Shown: positions 15,488 to 25,694, counted from the first letter of the stretch. The stretch: DNA of 44,773 nt from an uncultured Chlorobiaceae bacterium (GCA_903871235.1 CAIQGA010000135.1:1-44773), one strand, 5' to 3'. Notes: generated from the letters alone by a model not told the origin. A program made the numbers and translations.

Positions 15488-18400
15488 TTAACCCGCAGAT
15501 TTTTCAAGCAATAACCTGCATATTTCACCATTGGCCATCTCCTCTTTCCACTTTGTTGTATCGGAACAGTCAAGCCCCTCCATGACAAGAGTTGTAGCAA
15601 GCGTTTCCGCCTTGATAAATGCCTCATTGCACCTCACCGCCTCCAGCACCCGTTCTGAGCCTTGAAGAGAAAGCGCTATGCGGTCAGTAATGTCGAGACC
15701 GTTCTCTTTGCGAAGCGCCTGGATGCGGCTGACCAGCTCACGCGAAAGCCCCAGCATTGCAAGCTCCTCGGTCATCTCCGTATCGAGAGCAACCATAATC
15801 CCGTGCGCTTCATCGGAGGCGACAAGCCACCCCTCAATATCTTCGTGCATGATATCAACATCCTCACGCAGAAGTTCAAAAAGCTTTCCGTCAAGTTCAA
15901 ACGAAAGATGGCCCTCTTTTTCAAGCAGCGCAATCTGTTTATGGCTCATGACCCTGATGGCTTCCGCCAGCGATTTCATCTCCTTGCCAAAACGGGGGCC
16001 AAGGGTTTTGAAGTTTGGCTTGACTTTTTTGCTGATGACCGAGCCGTCCTCTTCGATATACTCGATCTTCTGGACGTTAATCTCCTCCATGATGATCTCA
16101 GCAACAAGGGCATACTCCTCCCTTGACGAAGCATCAGCGACGGCCAGCAAAATCCGTTTGAGCGGCTGACGAACCTTGATTGAGGCCTTTTCACGCATGG
16201 TACGCACAAGCGAGGTGATAATCTGTGCCTTTTTCATCCGTTGCTCAAGCGGACGGTCAATCGCTGAAAAATCAAGCACGGGAAAATCTGCAAGGTGAAC
16301 CGATTCGAAGGCTTCGAGCTTGCTGATTCCGTTCAGGTTCAAGTAGATCCGCTCCGCAAGAAAAGGGGTAAAGGGGGCAAGCAGTTTTGCCAGGGTCTCA
16401 AGAGCGCTGTAGAGTGTCTGATAAGCCGCAATCTTGTCGGGGCCCATGTCACTTTTCCAGAACCGTTTTCTTGAACGGCGGATATACCAGTTTGAAAGAT
16501 CATCAACGGTAAAATCGTTGATCAGTCGTACGGCACCGGTAAGATCATACTGCTCCATACGCATACCAACCGCCTCAACCAGGGTGTTAAGGCAGGAGAG
16601 CACCCAGCGGTCAAGCTCGGAACGCTCACAAAGGGCAATTGAGGGCTCTGCAAAGGTAAAGTGGTCAACGTTAGCGTAGAGTACAAAAAAGTTGTAACTG
16701 TTGATGTATGCGCGGAAAAACTTGCGCTGCTCCTCCTCAATCTCGGCGGTATTGAACGATTTCGGCCTCCAGGGAGGGCTACTCACCAACAGGTACCAGC
16801 GGAGCGCATCGGCACCATATCGCTCCATCGTCTCAAAAGGATCAACCACATTGCCTTTCGACTTCGACATTTTCTGGCCACTCTTGTCGAGAATATGACC
16901 ATTCACAATCAGGTTTTTGTAGGCAGGCTTGTCGAACAGAAGCGTCGCAATGGCGTGCAGGGTATAGAACCACCCCCTCGTCTGATCGACCCCCTCCGCA
17001 ATGAAATCGGCTGGAAAAGAGGCGTCGAACTCTTCGCGATGCTCGAATGGATAGTGCAGTTGGGCAAAAGGCATGGAGCCACTGTCGAACCAGACATCGA
17101 CCAGTTCGGGTGTCCGGTTGAAGCGCTTTCCATCGCGGATAAAGTAGATCCGGTCAACAAAAGGCTTATGCAAATCAAGCTCCACCAGCCCCCTGTCGAG
17201 CGCATCTCCAAGGATAAGCTGCTGACCCTCAATATCAATATATCCCTCGCGCAGCTCTGCAACAGAGCCAATGGCAAACATGTTACCCGAAGAGGCGTCA
17301 TCACCAATAACAAAATCTTCCGAAACCCAGAGCGGCAGCGGTGAACCCCAAAAGCGCTCACGTGAAAGCGCCCAATCCTTGTTATCCTCAAGCCAGTTAC
17401 CAAAACGCCCCGAACCAATCTCGGGTGGGCACCAATTGATGGTTTTGTTGAGTTCCACCATACGCTCGGCAATTGCCGTCGTGCGGATATACCACGACTC
17501 GCGGGCATAATAGATCACCGGCACATCATAACGCCAGGAATAGGGATAGGTGTGGGTAATCATCTCCTTGCGGTACAATTTCCCGGCATCCTTGAGCTGA
17601 CGAATCACAAGGGGATCGGTATCCTTGAAAAACATCCCGTCGTAATCACTCACTTCAGCCGTAAAACAGCCGTTCCGGCCAACCGGCTGGAGCATCGGCA
17701 GATCATATTTTTTTGCAATTTCATAGTCGTCCGCGCCAAAAGCCGGAGCGATATGCACAATACCGGTACCATCCTCAGTTGAAACAAACGAGCCTGCCGT
17801 CACGTACCAGCACTTTTTTTCAGGATGCATGTAACCAAAAAGCGGCTCATAGTCAACCCCTTCCAGATCGCGCCCTTTCAGTTCAGCAATCACCCTCCAG
17901 AGCGACTCCCCCTCCTCATTCTTTTCAACGAGCACCTGCAAACGCGACTTTGCCAGTATCAGCACCTCTCCGCTCTCGCTGTGCGAAACCTTGACGTAGT
18001 CAATATCCGAACCAACACAAAGGGCGACATTTGAAATAAGAGTCCACGGAGTCGTCGTCCATACCAGCAGCGACTCAACAGAGTCTTTGATACGGAACTT
18101 CACATAAATGCTCGGGTCGGTCACCTCTTTATACCCGAGGGCCAGCTCATGCGAACTGAGCACCGTCTCAGACTTGGGATCCTGCGGCACAATTTTATAA
18201 TCCTTATAGATGAGCCCCTTGTCGAAAATCGTTTTCAGCGCCCACCAGACCGACTCGATATAGTCATTGGTGCAAGTGATGTAAGGGTGCTCCATATCGA
18301 CCCAATATCCCATCCGCTCAGTCAATTTTCCCCACCCTTCACGGTTATCGTCGATATGGTGATAAACCAGTGCCTTGGCCTCGGCATTGAATTCACCATC

Positions 18401-18745
18401 GCCATAAGCAACAACCTGCGCCTTGTTCTTCAGGCCAAGCTTTTTTTCAACGGAAATCTCCACCGGCAATCCATGGGTGTCCCACCCCGCCTTGCGCGGC
18501 ACCCGGTAACCCTGCATGGTCTTGTAACGACAAACCACATCTTTGATGGTACGGCTGAAGACATGATGAACACCAGGCTTGCCATTTACTGTCGGAGGCC
18601 CTTCATAAAAAGAGTATATCCGATCGCCCGGTTTTTCTTCAAGGCTTTTATGAAAAATTTCATGTTCATTCCAGTATGCCAAAACTTCCGCCTCAACAGC
18701 ACTGTAAGGTACACTGGAGGGATACTCAACAAATTTAGCGTCCAT
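15488..18745 (-). CDS. ileS: Isoleucyl-tRNA synthetase, IleRS2-like with GXHH signature
   Basis: Charges tRNA-Ile with isoleucine and edits mischarged valine. The 1085-residue length and the segment [21 protein letters not shown] suit the eukaryote-like IleRS2 type. The class I signature, normally HXGH, reads Gly58-Val-His60-His61 ([19 protein letters not shown]), a swapped GXHH motif. KMSKS is intact ([11 protein letters not shown]). The editing domain shows [13 protein letters not shown], and the long C-terminal anticodon-binding part includes [20 protein letters not shown]. Altered GXHH motifs in IleRS2 have been linked to very high mupirocin resistance. The start is an ATG without a strong ribosome site; the dksA-like gene follows. 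Confidence 0.95.
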   Translation of the reverse strand: MDAKFVEYPSSVPYSAVEAEVLAYWNEHEIFHKSLEEKPGDRIYSFYEGPPTVNGKPGVHHVFSRTIKDVVCRYKTMQGYRVPRKAGWDTHGLPVEISVEKKLGLKNKAQVVAYGDGEFNAEAKALVYHHIDDNREGWGKLTERMGYWVDMEHPYITCTNDYIESVWWALKTIFDKGLIYKDYKIVPQDPKSETVLSSHELALGYKEVTDPSIYVKFRIKDSVESLLVWTTTPWTLISNVALCVGSDIDYVKVSHSESGEVLILAKSRLQVLVEKNEEGESLWRVIAELKGRDLEGVDYEPLFGYMHPEKKCWYVTAGSFVSTEDGTGIVHIAPAFGADDYEIAKKYDLPMLQPVGRNGCFTAEVSDYDGMFFKDTDPLVIRQLKDAGKLYRKEMITHTYPYSWRYDVPVIYYARESWYIRTTAIAERMVELNKTINWCPPEIGSGRFGNWLEDNKDWALSRERFWGSPLPLWVSEDFVIGDDASSGNMFAIGSVAELREGYIDIEGQQLILGDALDRGLVELDLHKPFVDRIYFIRDGKRFNRTPELVDVWFDSGSMPFAQLHYPFEHREEFDASFPADFIAEGVDQTRGWFYTLHAIATLLFDKPAYKNLIVNGHILDKSGQKMSKSKGNVVDPFETMERYGADALRWYLLVSSPPWRPKSFNTAEIEEEQRKFFRAYINSYNFFVLYANVDHFTFAEPSIALCERSELDRWVLSCLNTLVEAVGMRMEQYDLTGAVRLINDFTVDDLSNWYIRRSRKRFWKSDMGPDKIAAYQTLYSALETLAKLLAPFTPFLAERIYLNLNGISKLEAFESVHLADFPVLDFSAIDRPLEQRMKKAQIITSLVRTMREKASIKVRQPLKRILLAVADASSREEYALVAEIIMEEINVQKIEYIEEDGSVISKKVKPNFKTLGPRFGKEMKSLAEAIRVMSHKQIALLEKEGHLSFELDGKLFELLREDVDIMHEDIEGWLVASDEAHGIMVALDTEMTEELAMLGLSRELVSRIQALRKENGLDITDRIALSLQGSERVLEAVRCNEAFIKAETLATTLVMEGLDCSDTTKWKEEMANGEICRLLLEKSAG

Positions 18746-18836
18746 AATTCTTCGAAATCATTCAAATCAAAAACAGGCATCAGGGCCTGTCATTAAAAAA
18801 AAACAACACAACCTGCATAGCATCATTAAAACAGCA

Positions 18837-18871
18837 CAGGCAAGCCTCTCAATAACGGAAAAGCTTGCCTG
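18837..18871 (-). terminator. Hairpin after the chlorosome-like gene
   Basis: A perfect 9-bp inverted repeat, CAGGCAAGC and GCTTGCCTG, with a 17-base loop, lies about 65 bases beyond the stop of the small chlorosome-like gene and before ileS. On the minus strand it is followed by TGCTGTTTTAATG, a weak T-run. It probably attenuates or terminates the small transcript, or stabilises its 3' end. Confidence 0.55.
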
Positions 18872-18934
18872 AAAACACCTGCGGGGGATAAACGCCTGGC
18901 TGCCAAACGCCCCCGGCGCAACACCTCCAGCCAA

Positions 18935-19147
18935 TTACTTCTTGCTGCCGAGTGTCGTATTTACCCCTTCAAGAACCTGTTTTGCCACCACAGCAAGCGA
19001 ATCCAGCGACTGGGCTACAATCTTGCTCATTGGAGCAATCGTACTGTCAATAAAAGTGCCTACACTGACAAAAAGCATTGACATATCGCCAGTCAAAGCG
19101 CCCCGCTCCTGCTGTTCCTGCCCGGAAGTCTTCATTTCTTCAGCCAT
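18935..19147 (-). CDS. Small chlorosome envelope-like protein (CsmB/CsmF type, tentative)
   Basis: 70 residues from the ATG at 19147 (MAEEMKTSGQEQQERGAL). A TTG at 19177 in frame would add 10 unlikely residues. After a hydrophilic start there is one long amphipathic/hydrophobic region (MLFVSVGTFIDSTIAPMSKI, then SLDSLAVVAKQVLEGVNTTL) ending in a Lys-Lys tail. Small size, Gly/Ala/Ser/Thr/Val-rich content, a P-x-SK segment and a QVL..V region before a lysine end recall the CsmB/CsmF chlorosome envelope family that coats the bacteriochlorophyll antenna of green sulfur bacteria. Identification is by pattern memory only. It stands alone between the GDP-mannose gene and ileS, with a hairpin behind it. 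Confidence 0.5.
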   Translation of the reverse strand: MAEEMKTSGQEQQERGALTGDMSMLFVSVGTFIDSTIAPMSKIVAQSLDSLAVVAKQVLEGVNTTLGSKK

Positions 19148-19165
19148 AGTACACTGATATTTAGG

Positions 19166-19228
19166 GTTGCCCGACAATTTCCCAAAATTTAATATATTTA
19201 ATCAACCTTTCAAAGCAAATCGGGCAAC
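19166..19228. promoter_or_regulatory. 9-bp perfect inverted repeat upstream of the chlorosome-like gene
   Basis: GTTGCCCGA (19166-19174) and TCGGGCAAC (19220-19228) flank a 45-base AT-rich spacer. The spacer holds TATATT-like sequence on the minus strand that could be a -10 element. The left arm lies about 18 bases before the ATG of the chlorosome-like gene; the right arm is 57 bases past the stop of the GDP-mannose gene. It could be a paired operator around the promoter or a long-loop terminator. Confidence 0.35.
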
Positions 19229-19285
19229 GCACGGCAAATCAATCCCCCATGCAGTTCCCTGCGTCAGAGGAAGTAACGTTTCACC

Positions 19286-20701
19286 CTACTGACGTCCATA
19301 TCGATCATCAACCCGAACAATATCATCCTCTCCCAGATAACTGCCCGACTGAACCTCAATCAGTTCAAGCGGAGTGTTTCCGGTATTCTCAAGGCGATGA
19401 TACTCCCCGACAGGAATATAGGTTGACTGATCCTCCGAGAGGGTAATTTTTTTCTCCCCCAACGTCACCTGCGCCACTCCCTTCACAACAACCCAATGTT
19501 CGGCACGATAATGATGTTTTTGCAACGACAACGCTGCCCCCGGATTCACCGTAATACGCTTGACCTTGAAGCGATCAGAAAAATCAACAGTCTCATAAGT
19601 ACCCCACGGCCTGTAAACCCTTCGATGAGTCTCAACCTCATCGCGCCCCCTCTTTTTAAGCTCTTCAACAAGCACCTTGACATCCTGAACGCGATCGCGT
19701 GAAGCAACAAGCACAGCATCAGCAGTTTCCACAATGATATGGCCATCAAGACCAACGGCGGCAACAAGACGGCTTGTGGCGTGAATATAACAGTTCTTAA
19801 CGTCATGCACCAGCACGTCCCCCCTCTTGACATTGCCCGCATCATCCCGCTCCTGCACATCCCAGAGCGCAGACCATGCTCCCACATCATTCCATCCCGC
19901 ATCAAGAGGAACAAGAGCGGCCCTCGTGGTTTTTTCCATCACCGCATAATCAATAGAGTCGGAAGGAGAGGCTGAGAACGCAGCACTATCGAGCCGTAAA
20001 AAGTCAAGATCTTTTACCGCTTTCTGCAAAGCCTCCCGGCAGGCAGCAACAATGGCCGGAGCGCGAGCTTCAAGTTCGAGGAGATAGGTTTCTGCCTTGA
20101 AAAGAAAGATACCGCTGTTCCAGAAATAATCACCCGAAGCGAGATAGTGCTCCGCCCTCTGCTTGTCAGGCTTCTCAACAAACTCCTGTACCCGATAAGC
20201 TCCAACAGCACCTTCTGCAGGCACTGATGCCCTGATATAGCCATACCCGGTTTCCGCCGAAGAGGGCACAATACCAAAGGTGACCAGCTCCCCCTTTTCG
20301 GCGGCACACTTTCCGGCAGCAACAGCAACACCAAAGGCGAGTGTGTCACGAATGACATGATCAGCAGGCAAAAGCAGCATAGTGGCACCTGGATACTTTT
20401 CCTCGACAAGCAGTGCGGCTATGGCGGCGGCAGGAGCGGTATTTCGACCCTTGGGCTCAAGCACAATTTCACCAATATCGGCATTGATTGCATGGAGTTG
20501 CTCAGCAACCAGAAAACGGTGACTCTCATTGCAGATACAATAGAGCGGCCCGATATCATCGGCAGCAACAAGGCGAAGCACGGTCTCCTGCAGCATGGTC
20601 TTCTCTCCGGAGAGATCAAGCAACTGCTTGGGGTACATGGCGCGCGAAAGGGGCCAGAGCCTTGTGCCCGAACCGCCACTGAGAATCACAGGAATAATCA
20701 T
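19286..20701 (-). CDS. manC: Mannose-1-phosphate guanylyltransferase / mannose-6-phosphate isomerase
   Basis: Makes GDP-mannose from mannose-1-phosphate and GTP. A C-terminal type II isomerase domain can also interconvert fructose-6-P and mannose-6-P. The 471 residues start MIIPVILSGGSGTRLWPLSRAM, the nucleotidyltransferase signature, followed by YPKQLLDL and the VEKPDKQRAEHYL segment. The C-terminal cupin shows RPWGTYE and LSLQKHHYRAEHWVVV, the metal-binding histidines. It is the last gene of the minus-strand sugar-nucleotide operon, 18 bases after galE. No good terminator follows it apart from the long-spaced inverted repeat described separately. Confidence 0.94.
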   Translation of the reverse strand: MIIPVILSGGSGTRLWPLSRAMYPKQLLDLSGEKTMLQETVLRLVAADDIGPLYCICNESHRFLVAEQLHAINADIGEIVLEPKGRNTAPAAAIAALLVEEKYPGATMLLLPADHVIRDTLAFGVAVAAGKCAAEKGELVTFGIVPSSAETGYGYIRASVPAEGAVGAYRVQEFVEKPDKQRAEHYLASGDYFWNSGIFLFKAETYLLELEARAPAIVAACREALQKAVKDLDFLRLDSAAFSASPSDSIDYAVMEKTTRAALVPLDAGWNDVGAWSALWDVQERDDAGNVKRGDVLVHDVKNCYIHATSRLVAAVGLDGHIIVETADAVLVASRDRVQDVKVLVEELKKRGRDEVETHRRVYRPWGTYETVDFSDRFKVKRITVNPGAALSLQKHHYRAEHWVVVKGVAQVTLGEKKITLSEDQSTYIPVGEYHRLENTGNTPLELIEVQSGSYLGEDDIVRVDDRYGRQ

Positions 20702-20719
20702 GAAGCAAAAAGTGATGAG

Positions 20720-21697
20720 TTAAGGGTTGACAAACTTCTCATACATCTTCCATGTCGAAGAGACAAGGGTATCGACATCGCTGTACTTGGGCTCCCACCC
20801 GAGAATCTCCCGAGCATGGCCAGACGAAGCTACAAGCTCTGAAGGGTCACCGGCACGCCTGGCGGTAACCTCTGCCTCAATGGCACGCCCGGTAATCACG
20901 CGGGCGCGCTGAACCATCTCAAGCACACTCACACCGGTCTGGCTTCCAAGGTTCACCGTGAGGCTTTTGTTATGCTGCTGAATATATTCAAAGGCCGCAA
21001 CATGCGCTTCCGCCAAATCAGTCACATGCACATAGTCACGAATACAGCTTCCATCCCGCGTGGGGTAATCAGTGCCGTAGATAGAGAGTTTCGGACGAAG
21101 ACCGGCCGCAACCTCCATCACAATCGGCAGAAGGTTTTCCGGATTCAGCTCAAGCCCCTTGATTCTGCCTTCGACATCATACCCCGCAGCATTAAAATAA
21201 CGGATCGCCGCAAAACGCATCCCCTTCAACTGGTCATACCAGCCAAGCAGACGCTCAATTTCAAGCTTGGTAAAGCCGTAAAAATTTTCCGGCTCCCTGG
21301 GGTGCCCCTCATCCATCGGGAGATATCGGGGACTTCCGTACACGGCTGCTGAAGAGGAGAAGATAATAGGCGACAAGCGTACCTCAGCCGCCTGATTGAG
21401 GATGTTGATAGTCCCCGCAATATTGGTTTTGGCATACTCCGCCGGATTGAGCATCGACTGACCGGCAGCTTTAAGCCCCGCAAGATGGACACATCCATCA
21501 TACCCTCCGGCCATCACCTCCCGCAACTGTTCAGGATGCGAAATATCACCATGCACAAAGCGGGCATCCGAAAAAAGATTTTCCCTCAGCCCTGTCTGTA
21601 GATTATCAAAAACCGTAACCCCATAGCCACGATCAAGAAAAGCCCTTACAACATGACTGCCGATATAGCCAGCGCCGCCAATCACCAGAATTCGCAT
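20720..21697 (-). CDS. galE: UDP-glucose 4-epimerase
   Basis: Interconverts UDP-glucose and UDP-galactose with bound NAD. The 325 residues have the Rossmann motif VIGGAGYIGSHV, DNLQTG, the FSSSAAVYG serine/threonine segment and the catalytic Tyr140-x3-Lys144 (ENFYGFTK). The C-terminal RDGSCIRDYVHVTDLAEAH is diagnostic of GalE-type epimerases. The ATG has GAGGGT upstream. It lies 22 bases after rfbB and 18 before manC, clearly within one operon. It could also act on UDP-GlcNAc/GalNAc; specificity cannot be read here. Confidence 0.93.
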   Translation of the reverse strand: MRILVIGGAGYIGSHVVRAFLDRGYGVTVFDNLQTGLRENLFSDARFVHGDISHPEQLREVMAGGYDGCVHLAGLKAAGQSMLNPAEYAKTNIAGTINILNQAAEVRLSPIIFSSSAAVYGSPRYLPMDEGHPREPENFYGFTKLEIERLLGWYDQLKGMRFAAIRYFNAAGYDVEGRIKGLELNPENLLPIVMEVAAGLRPKLSIYGTDYPTRDGSCIRDYVHVTDLAEAHVAAFEYIQQHNKSLTVNLGSQTGVSVLEMVQRARVITGRAIEAEVTARRAGDPSELVASSGHAREILGWEPKYSDVDTLVSSTWKMYEKFVNP

Positions 21698-21719
21698 AAA
21701 AAGTACCCTCGCTCAATGG

Positions 21720-22769
21720 TTAACGATTGCCATACATCTCTTCGTAATAACGCTGGTAGCCTCCAGAAGTCACATCATCAAGCCACTCCGCATGTGAAAG
21801 ATACCACTCAACCGTCACTTCAAGCCCTTTTTCAAAAGAGATCGACGGAACCCAGCCAAGCTCCTTTTGCAGCTTTGAGGAGTCGATTGCATAACGAAGA
21901 TCATGCCCCGCCCGATCGGTCACATAGGTGATGAGCTTTTCGGACTCTCCCGCTATACGCCCAAGCTTTTCATCCATAATGCGACAAAGCAACCTGATCA
22001 GCTCAATATTGCTCCACTCGTTGTGACCACCGATGTTATAGGTTTCACCATTTCGCCCCCGATGAAAAATTTCACCGATCGCCTGCGCATGATCGACAAC
22101 CCAGAGCCAATCGCGGATATTCTCACCCTTGCCGTAAACCGGAAGCGGCTTGCGATTGACAATATTGTTGATAAAAAGAGGAATGAGCTTTTCAGGAAAC
22201 TGAAACGAGCCGTAATTGTTGGAACAGTTACTGATCACCACCGGCATACCGAAGGTATCGTGCCACGCCCTGACAAAATGGTCGGAAGAGGCTTTCGACG
22301 CAGAATAGGGGCTATGGGGATCATAAGAAGTCTCTTCGGTAAAAAGCCCCTCACGGCCAAGTGAACCATAGACCTCATCGGTTGAAATGTGATAGAACCT
22401 CTTGCCCTCATAATCACTCTGCCAGGCCGCCTTTGCGGCATTAAGCAAATTGACCGTACCAAGCACATTGGTCACCACAAACTCCGTCGGATTGGCAATT
22501 GAGCGGTCAACATGCGACTCGGCGGCCAGATGAATCACCCCGTCAAACTGCTGCTCTTCAAACATGCGCATCAAAAAAGCGCCATCGGTGATATCCCCCT
22601 TGACAAAGCGATAGTTCGGATTGCTCTCAATATCGTGCAGGTTGGCAAGGTTCCCGGCATAGGTAAGCTTGTCAAGATTGGTAATGGTGTATGAGGGATG
22701 GCTTTTCAGGAAATGGCGGACAACATGTGAGCCGATAAAACCTGCCCCTCCGGTAATCAAAATATGCAT
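21720..22769 (-). CDS. rfbB: dTDP-glucose 4,6-dehydratase
   Basis: Second step of dTDP-L-rhamnose synthesis. 349 residues from MHILITGGAGFIGSHV, with the active-site Thr130-Asp131-Glu132 (HISTDEVYGS) and Tyr155-x3-Lys159 (SPYSASK). The ATG at 22769 is preceded by AGGT. Another ATG at 22811 overlaps the rfbD stop as ATGA and would add 14 non-conserved residues; translational coupling may still use it. All four rhamnose genes are present in this operon, in the order A, C, D, B. Confidence 0.95.
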   Translation of the reverse strand: MHILITGGAGFIGSHVVRHFLKSHPSYTITNLDKLTYAGNLANLHDIESNPNYRFVKGDITDGAFLMRMFEEQQFDGVIHLAAESHVDRSIANPTEFVVTNVLGTVNLLNAAKAAWQSDYEGKRFYHISTDEVYGSLGREGLFTEETSYDPHSPYSASKASSDHFVRAWHDTFGMPVVISNCSNNYGSFQFPEKLIPLFINNIVNRKPLPVYGKGENIRDWLWVVDHAQAIGEIFHRGRNGETYNIGGHNEWSNIELIRLLCRIMDEKLGRIAGESEKLITYVTDRAGHDLRYAIDSSKLQKELGWVPSISFEKGLEVTVEWYLSHAEWLDDVTSGGYQRYYEEMYGNR

Positions 22770-22807
22770 TGGCTGTACCTGTTTAATTGTAGTTGCCTCT
22801 CCCGCTC

Positions 22808-23683
22808 TCATCCATTCGCTTCCTGTTGCAGCTTTTCAAGCATGGCGGCCAGCGAGACCCGCCAATGAGGGATTTCGAGCCCACACTCCTTCTTTATAGC
22901 CGACTTGCTCAGAACACTGTACTGCGGCCTCGGTGCAATCTGCGGATATTGACTGCTTTCAACCGCCACCACCTTGCAGGGCAATTGAGCCAACTCCATA
23001 ACCGCCCCGGCAAAATCATACCAGGAACAGACCCCTTCGTTGGAGTAATGGTACGTAACTGAAGAGAGTGCCCCCTTCTCATACCGCTCAACCATCAACA
23101 GAATGGCTTTTGCAAGATCAGCCGCCCAGGTAGGCGTCCCAATCTGGTCAGCCACAACGCTGAGTTCCGATCGCTCCGCACCGAGACGCAGCATGGTCTT
23201 GACAAAGTTGCTGCCATAGATTGAATAGAGCCAGGAGGTGCGAATAATACAGTGTGATGGGGCAATACGGCGAATCTGCTCCTCACCCTCCCACTTCGAC
23301 ACACCATAAACACCAAGCGGAGTTGCGGGATCAGTTTCGCGGTAAGGAGTGCTGGAGCGGCCATCAAAAACATAATCGGTGGAAATATGCACCAACAAGG
23401 CATTGCGCTCGCGGGCACAGGCAGCAAGCACGGCTGCACCATCGCGGTTCACCCTGAAGGCCGCCTCTGCATCCGATTCCGCCTTGTCCACCGCCGTATA
23501 TGCCGCACAATTGATAATCACCTCAATAGCATGGTCGTGGCAAAATGAGGCAACATGAGTGGGGGAGGTAATATCAAGATCAGGAAGGTCGCAGAAAAAA
23601 AAACGCTGCTTTTCAGTGAGGGCTGAAAGCTCCCCCAACTCAGATCCCAGTTGACCCCGGCTGCCTGTAACAAGGATATTCAT
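22808..23683 (-). CDS. rfbD: dTDP-4-dehydrorhamnose reductase
   Basis: Final, NAD(P)H-dependent step to dTDP-L-rhamnose. 291 residues with MNILVTGSRGQLGSEL, INCAAYTAVDKAE, the STDYVFDG motif and catalytic Tyr126-x3-Lys130 (GVYGVSK). Its stop overlaps an ATG of the rfbB frame by ATGA. About 140 bases separate it from the small unknown gene upstream. The ATG has no strong ribosome site. Confidence 0.95.
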   Translation of the reverse strand: MNILVTGSRGQLGSELGELSALTEKQRFFFCDLPDLDITSPTHVASFCHDHAIEVIINCAAYTAVDKAESDAEAAFRVNRDGAAVLAACARERNALLVHISTDYVFDGRSSTPYRETDPATPLGVYGVSKWEGEEQIRRIAPSHCIIRTSWLYSIYGSNFVKTMLRLGAERSELSVVADQIGTPTWAADLAKAILLMVERYEKGALSSVTYHYSNEGVCSWYDFAGAVMELAQLPCKVVAVESSQYPQIAPRPQYSVLSKSAIKKECGLEIPHWRVSLAAMLEKLQQEANG

Positions 23684-23824
23684 ACAAAAAGTAACCGTTT
23701 AGGATGGCAATCAATGAGATGATGCACTGAAAGAGAATGCTGCCACAAGTTGAAGCCACGATCAGGAACAAAGATAAAAAACGGGAGCGAAAATACAGAC
23801 TGGAGTATCGCAAAAAGAGACTCT

Positions 23825-24073
23825 TTACTCCACAGAAATATAATCCTTCTCTTTTGTCGCATCCTCAATAACCGGAAGACCGAAAAAGAACTCCACATCG
23901 TCAACACTTTTCGGCGCAACCACTTTATTTTTAAAATCATCCCTTATCCTCACCATGAGCTCAGGATGAACCGTTACGGATACGGGATTTTTGACGTTAC
24001 GAAATCCATAAAAAATAGCGGCGATAATCTCTTCACGAAAAAAATCGGAGCCAACCTCATACTGACGTTCCAT
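23825..24073 (-). CDS. Unknown small protein within the rfb operon
   Basis: 82 residues from the ATG at 24073 (MERQYEVGSDFFREEIIAAI), chosen because GAGGA stands 8 bases upstream. A longer in-frame start at 24175 lacks such a site. It is acidic, with VSVTVHPELMVRIRDDF and a C-terminal FFGLPVIEDATKEKDY segment. No signal peptide, membrane helix or known motif is seen. It sits between rfbC and rfbD in the same direction, so it is probably co-expressed with rhamnose synthesis, but nothing links it mechanistically. Confidence 0.55.
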   Translation of the reverse strand: MERQYEVGSDFFREEIIAAIFYGFRNVKNPVSVTVHPELMVRIRDDFKNKVVAPKSVDDVEFFFGLPVIEDATKEKDYISVE

Positions 24074-24184
24074 TTCCAATTCCTCTTTTAATTTTTCAAA
24101 TATACCAAATTTACCGACAATCGCGGGCGTGCCGTGATATGGTACATTTACCAGGCATCGCAAGGGCAACGCCATGGCGCGCCC

Positions 24185-24784
24185 TTACCGGGTAACCGAT
24201 TTATGGGCATAAAGCCTCTCCTGCCGGAACTCCTCATACAAAAAAGCGTTGACCGAAGAGAAGGCAGGCTGCACGGCATCTTTTTCGGAAACCCTGATCA
24301 CCTCTGCCGGAAGTTGCCACTCGATGGCGAGGGATGGATCGTTCCACAGAATCCCGGCATCATGCGATGGGGTATAGTAGTTATCACACTTGTAGGCAAA
24401 CACCGCCTCCCGGGAGAGAACAACAAAACCGTGGGCAAACCCTTGCGGAACCCAGAGCATCCTCTTCCGCTCCGTATCAAGCAGGCAAGTGACATGCCGA
24501 CCATACCAGGGCGAACCAAGGCGCAGATCGACGGCGACATCGAGTACGCTCCCGTAAAGCACCCGAACCAGTTTCGACTGCGTAAAGGGTGGCTTCTGAA
24601 AATGAAGACCGCGAAGCACCCCATAAGTTGACTTCGACTCATTCTCCTGCACAAAGGCAATACGACCGACATGCTCCTCAAAAAAATCCTGCCGGAACGA
24701 CTCAAAAAAATAGCCCCGATCATCACCGAACACCGTCGGCTCAAAAATCAGAACATCAGGTATGGCTGAAGGAATCACTCGCAT
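24185..24784 (-). CDS. rfbC: dTDP-4-dehydrorhamnose 3,5-epimerase
   Basis: Third step of dTDP-rhamnose synthesis. 199 residues in the cupin fold. Family marks are FGDDRGYFFESF, FVQENESKSTYGVLRGLHFQ with catalytic His61, SKLVRVLYGSVLDVAVDLR, and WVPQGFAHGF. It lies 28 bases downstream of rfbA. The ATG has AGGG a few bases upstream. Confidence 0.95.
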   Translation of the reverse strand: MRVIPSAIPDVLIFEPTVFGDDRGYFFESFRQDFFEEHVGRIAFVQENESKSTYGVLRGLHFQKPPFTQSKLVRVLYGSVLDVAVDLRLGSPWYGRHVTCLLDTERKRMLWVPQGFAHGFVVLSREAVFAYKCDNYYTPSHDAGILWNDPSLAIEWQLPAEVIRVSEKDAVQPAFSSVNAFLYEEFRQERLYAHKSVTR

Positions 24785-24812
24785 AAGCGCCCTAAAAAAA
24801 TATTAAATCAAT

Positions 24813-25694
24813 TTACCCTCTCTGAACAAGCAACTGCCGAAGGTACTGGCCATAATGGCTTTTCATCAGCGGCTCCGACAACCGTAACAACACATCATCC
24901 GTTATCCAGCCATTTCGCCAGGCAATCTCTTCAGGGCAGGCAATTTTCAGCCCCTGTCGTTTCTCAACGGTCTGAATAAAATTTCCCGCCTCCTGGAACG
25001 ACTCATGCGTACCGGTATCGAGCCAGGCAAAACCACGCCCCAGCATGGAACACCTGAGTTCCCGCCGCTGCAGATACTCCTCATTAACCGCCGTAATCTC
25101 AAGCTCCCCACGCTCTGATGGCCGCACCTCTTTTGCAATCCCGACAACACTGTTGGGATAAAAATAGAGCCCGACAACCGCATAATTTGATTTCGGCTTC
25201 ACCGGCTTTTCAGCCAGAGAGAGCACATTCCCCTCCCCGTCAAGCTCGGCTACACCGTAACGCTCCGGATCACTGACATAATAACCGAAAATGGTCGCCT
25301 TGCGCTCTTTTTGAACGCACTCAACAGCAGCCTCAAGCATAGGGGTGAATGCGTAGCCAAAAAAGATGTTATCACCAAGAATAAGCGCCACATCATCACT
25401 GCCGATAAAAGCTTCACCAAGAATAAAAGCCTGAGCCAACCCGTCGGGAGAGGGCTGCACAATATAAGAGAGCGAGATACCCCAGTCACTGCCATCACCA
25501 AGCAGCTTCATAAACATCGCCTGGTCTTCAGGTGTGGTGATAAGCAGAATATCGCGGATCCCCGCAAGCATCAGCGTGGTCAGTGGATAGTAGATCATCG
25601 GCTTGTCATAGACCGGAAGAAGCTGTTTTGACATTGCCCTGGTAACAGGATAAAGCCTTGTCCCCGACCCCCCTGCAAGAATGATTCCTTTCAC
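24813..25694 (-). CDS. rfbA: Glucose-1-phosphate thymidylyltransferase
   Basis: First step of dTDP-rhamnose synthesis: dTTP plus glucose-1-P gives dTDP-glucose. 293 residues with [48 protein letters not shown] and [10 protein letters not shown]. The start is GTG at 25694, overlapping the stop of the preceding 72-codon ORF as GTGA. GAGGAGGG lies inside that ORF's last codons. The overlap implies translational coupling to the small ORF. Confidence 0.96.
   Translation of the reverse strand: MKGIILAGGSGTRLYPVTRAMSKQLLPVYDKPMIYYPLTTLMLAGIRDILLITTPEDQAMFMKLLGDGSDWGISLSYIVQPSPDGLAQAFILGEAFIGSDDVALILGDNIFFGYAFTPMLEAAVECVQKERKATIFGYYVSDPERYGVAELDGEGNVLSLAEKPVKPKSNYAVVGLYFYPNSVVGIAKEVRPSERGELEITAVNEEYLQRRELRCSMLGRGFAWLDTGTHESFQEAGNFIQTVEKRQGLKIACPEEIAWRNGWITDDVLLRLSEPLMKSHYGQYLRQLLVQRG

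Noticed and set aside
16661-17344. 227-codon plus-strand frame inside ileS
   Set aside because: It lies fully antisense to conserved IleRS coding sequence, has no recognisable domain and is typical of open frames opposite GC-rich coding DNA.
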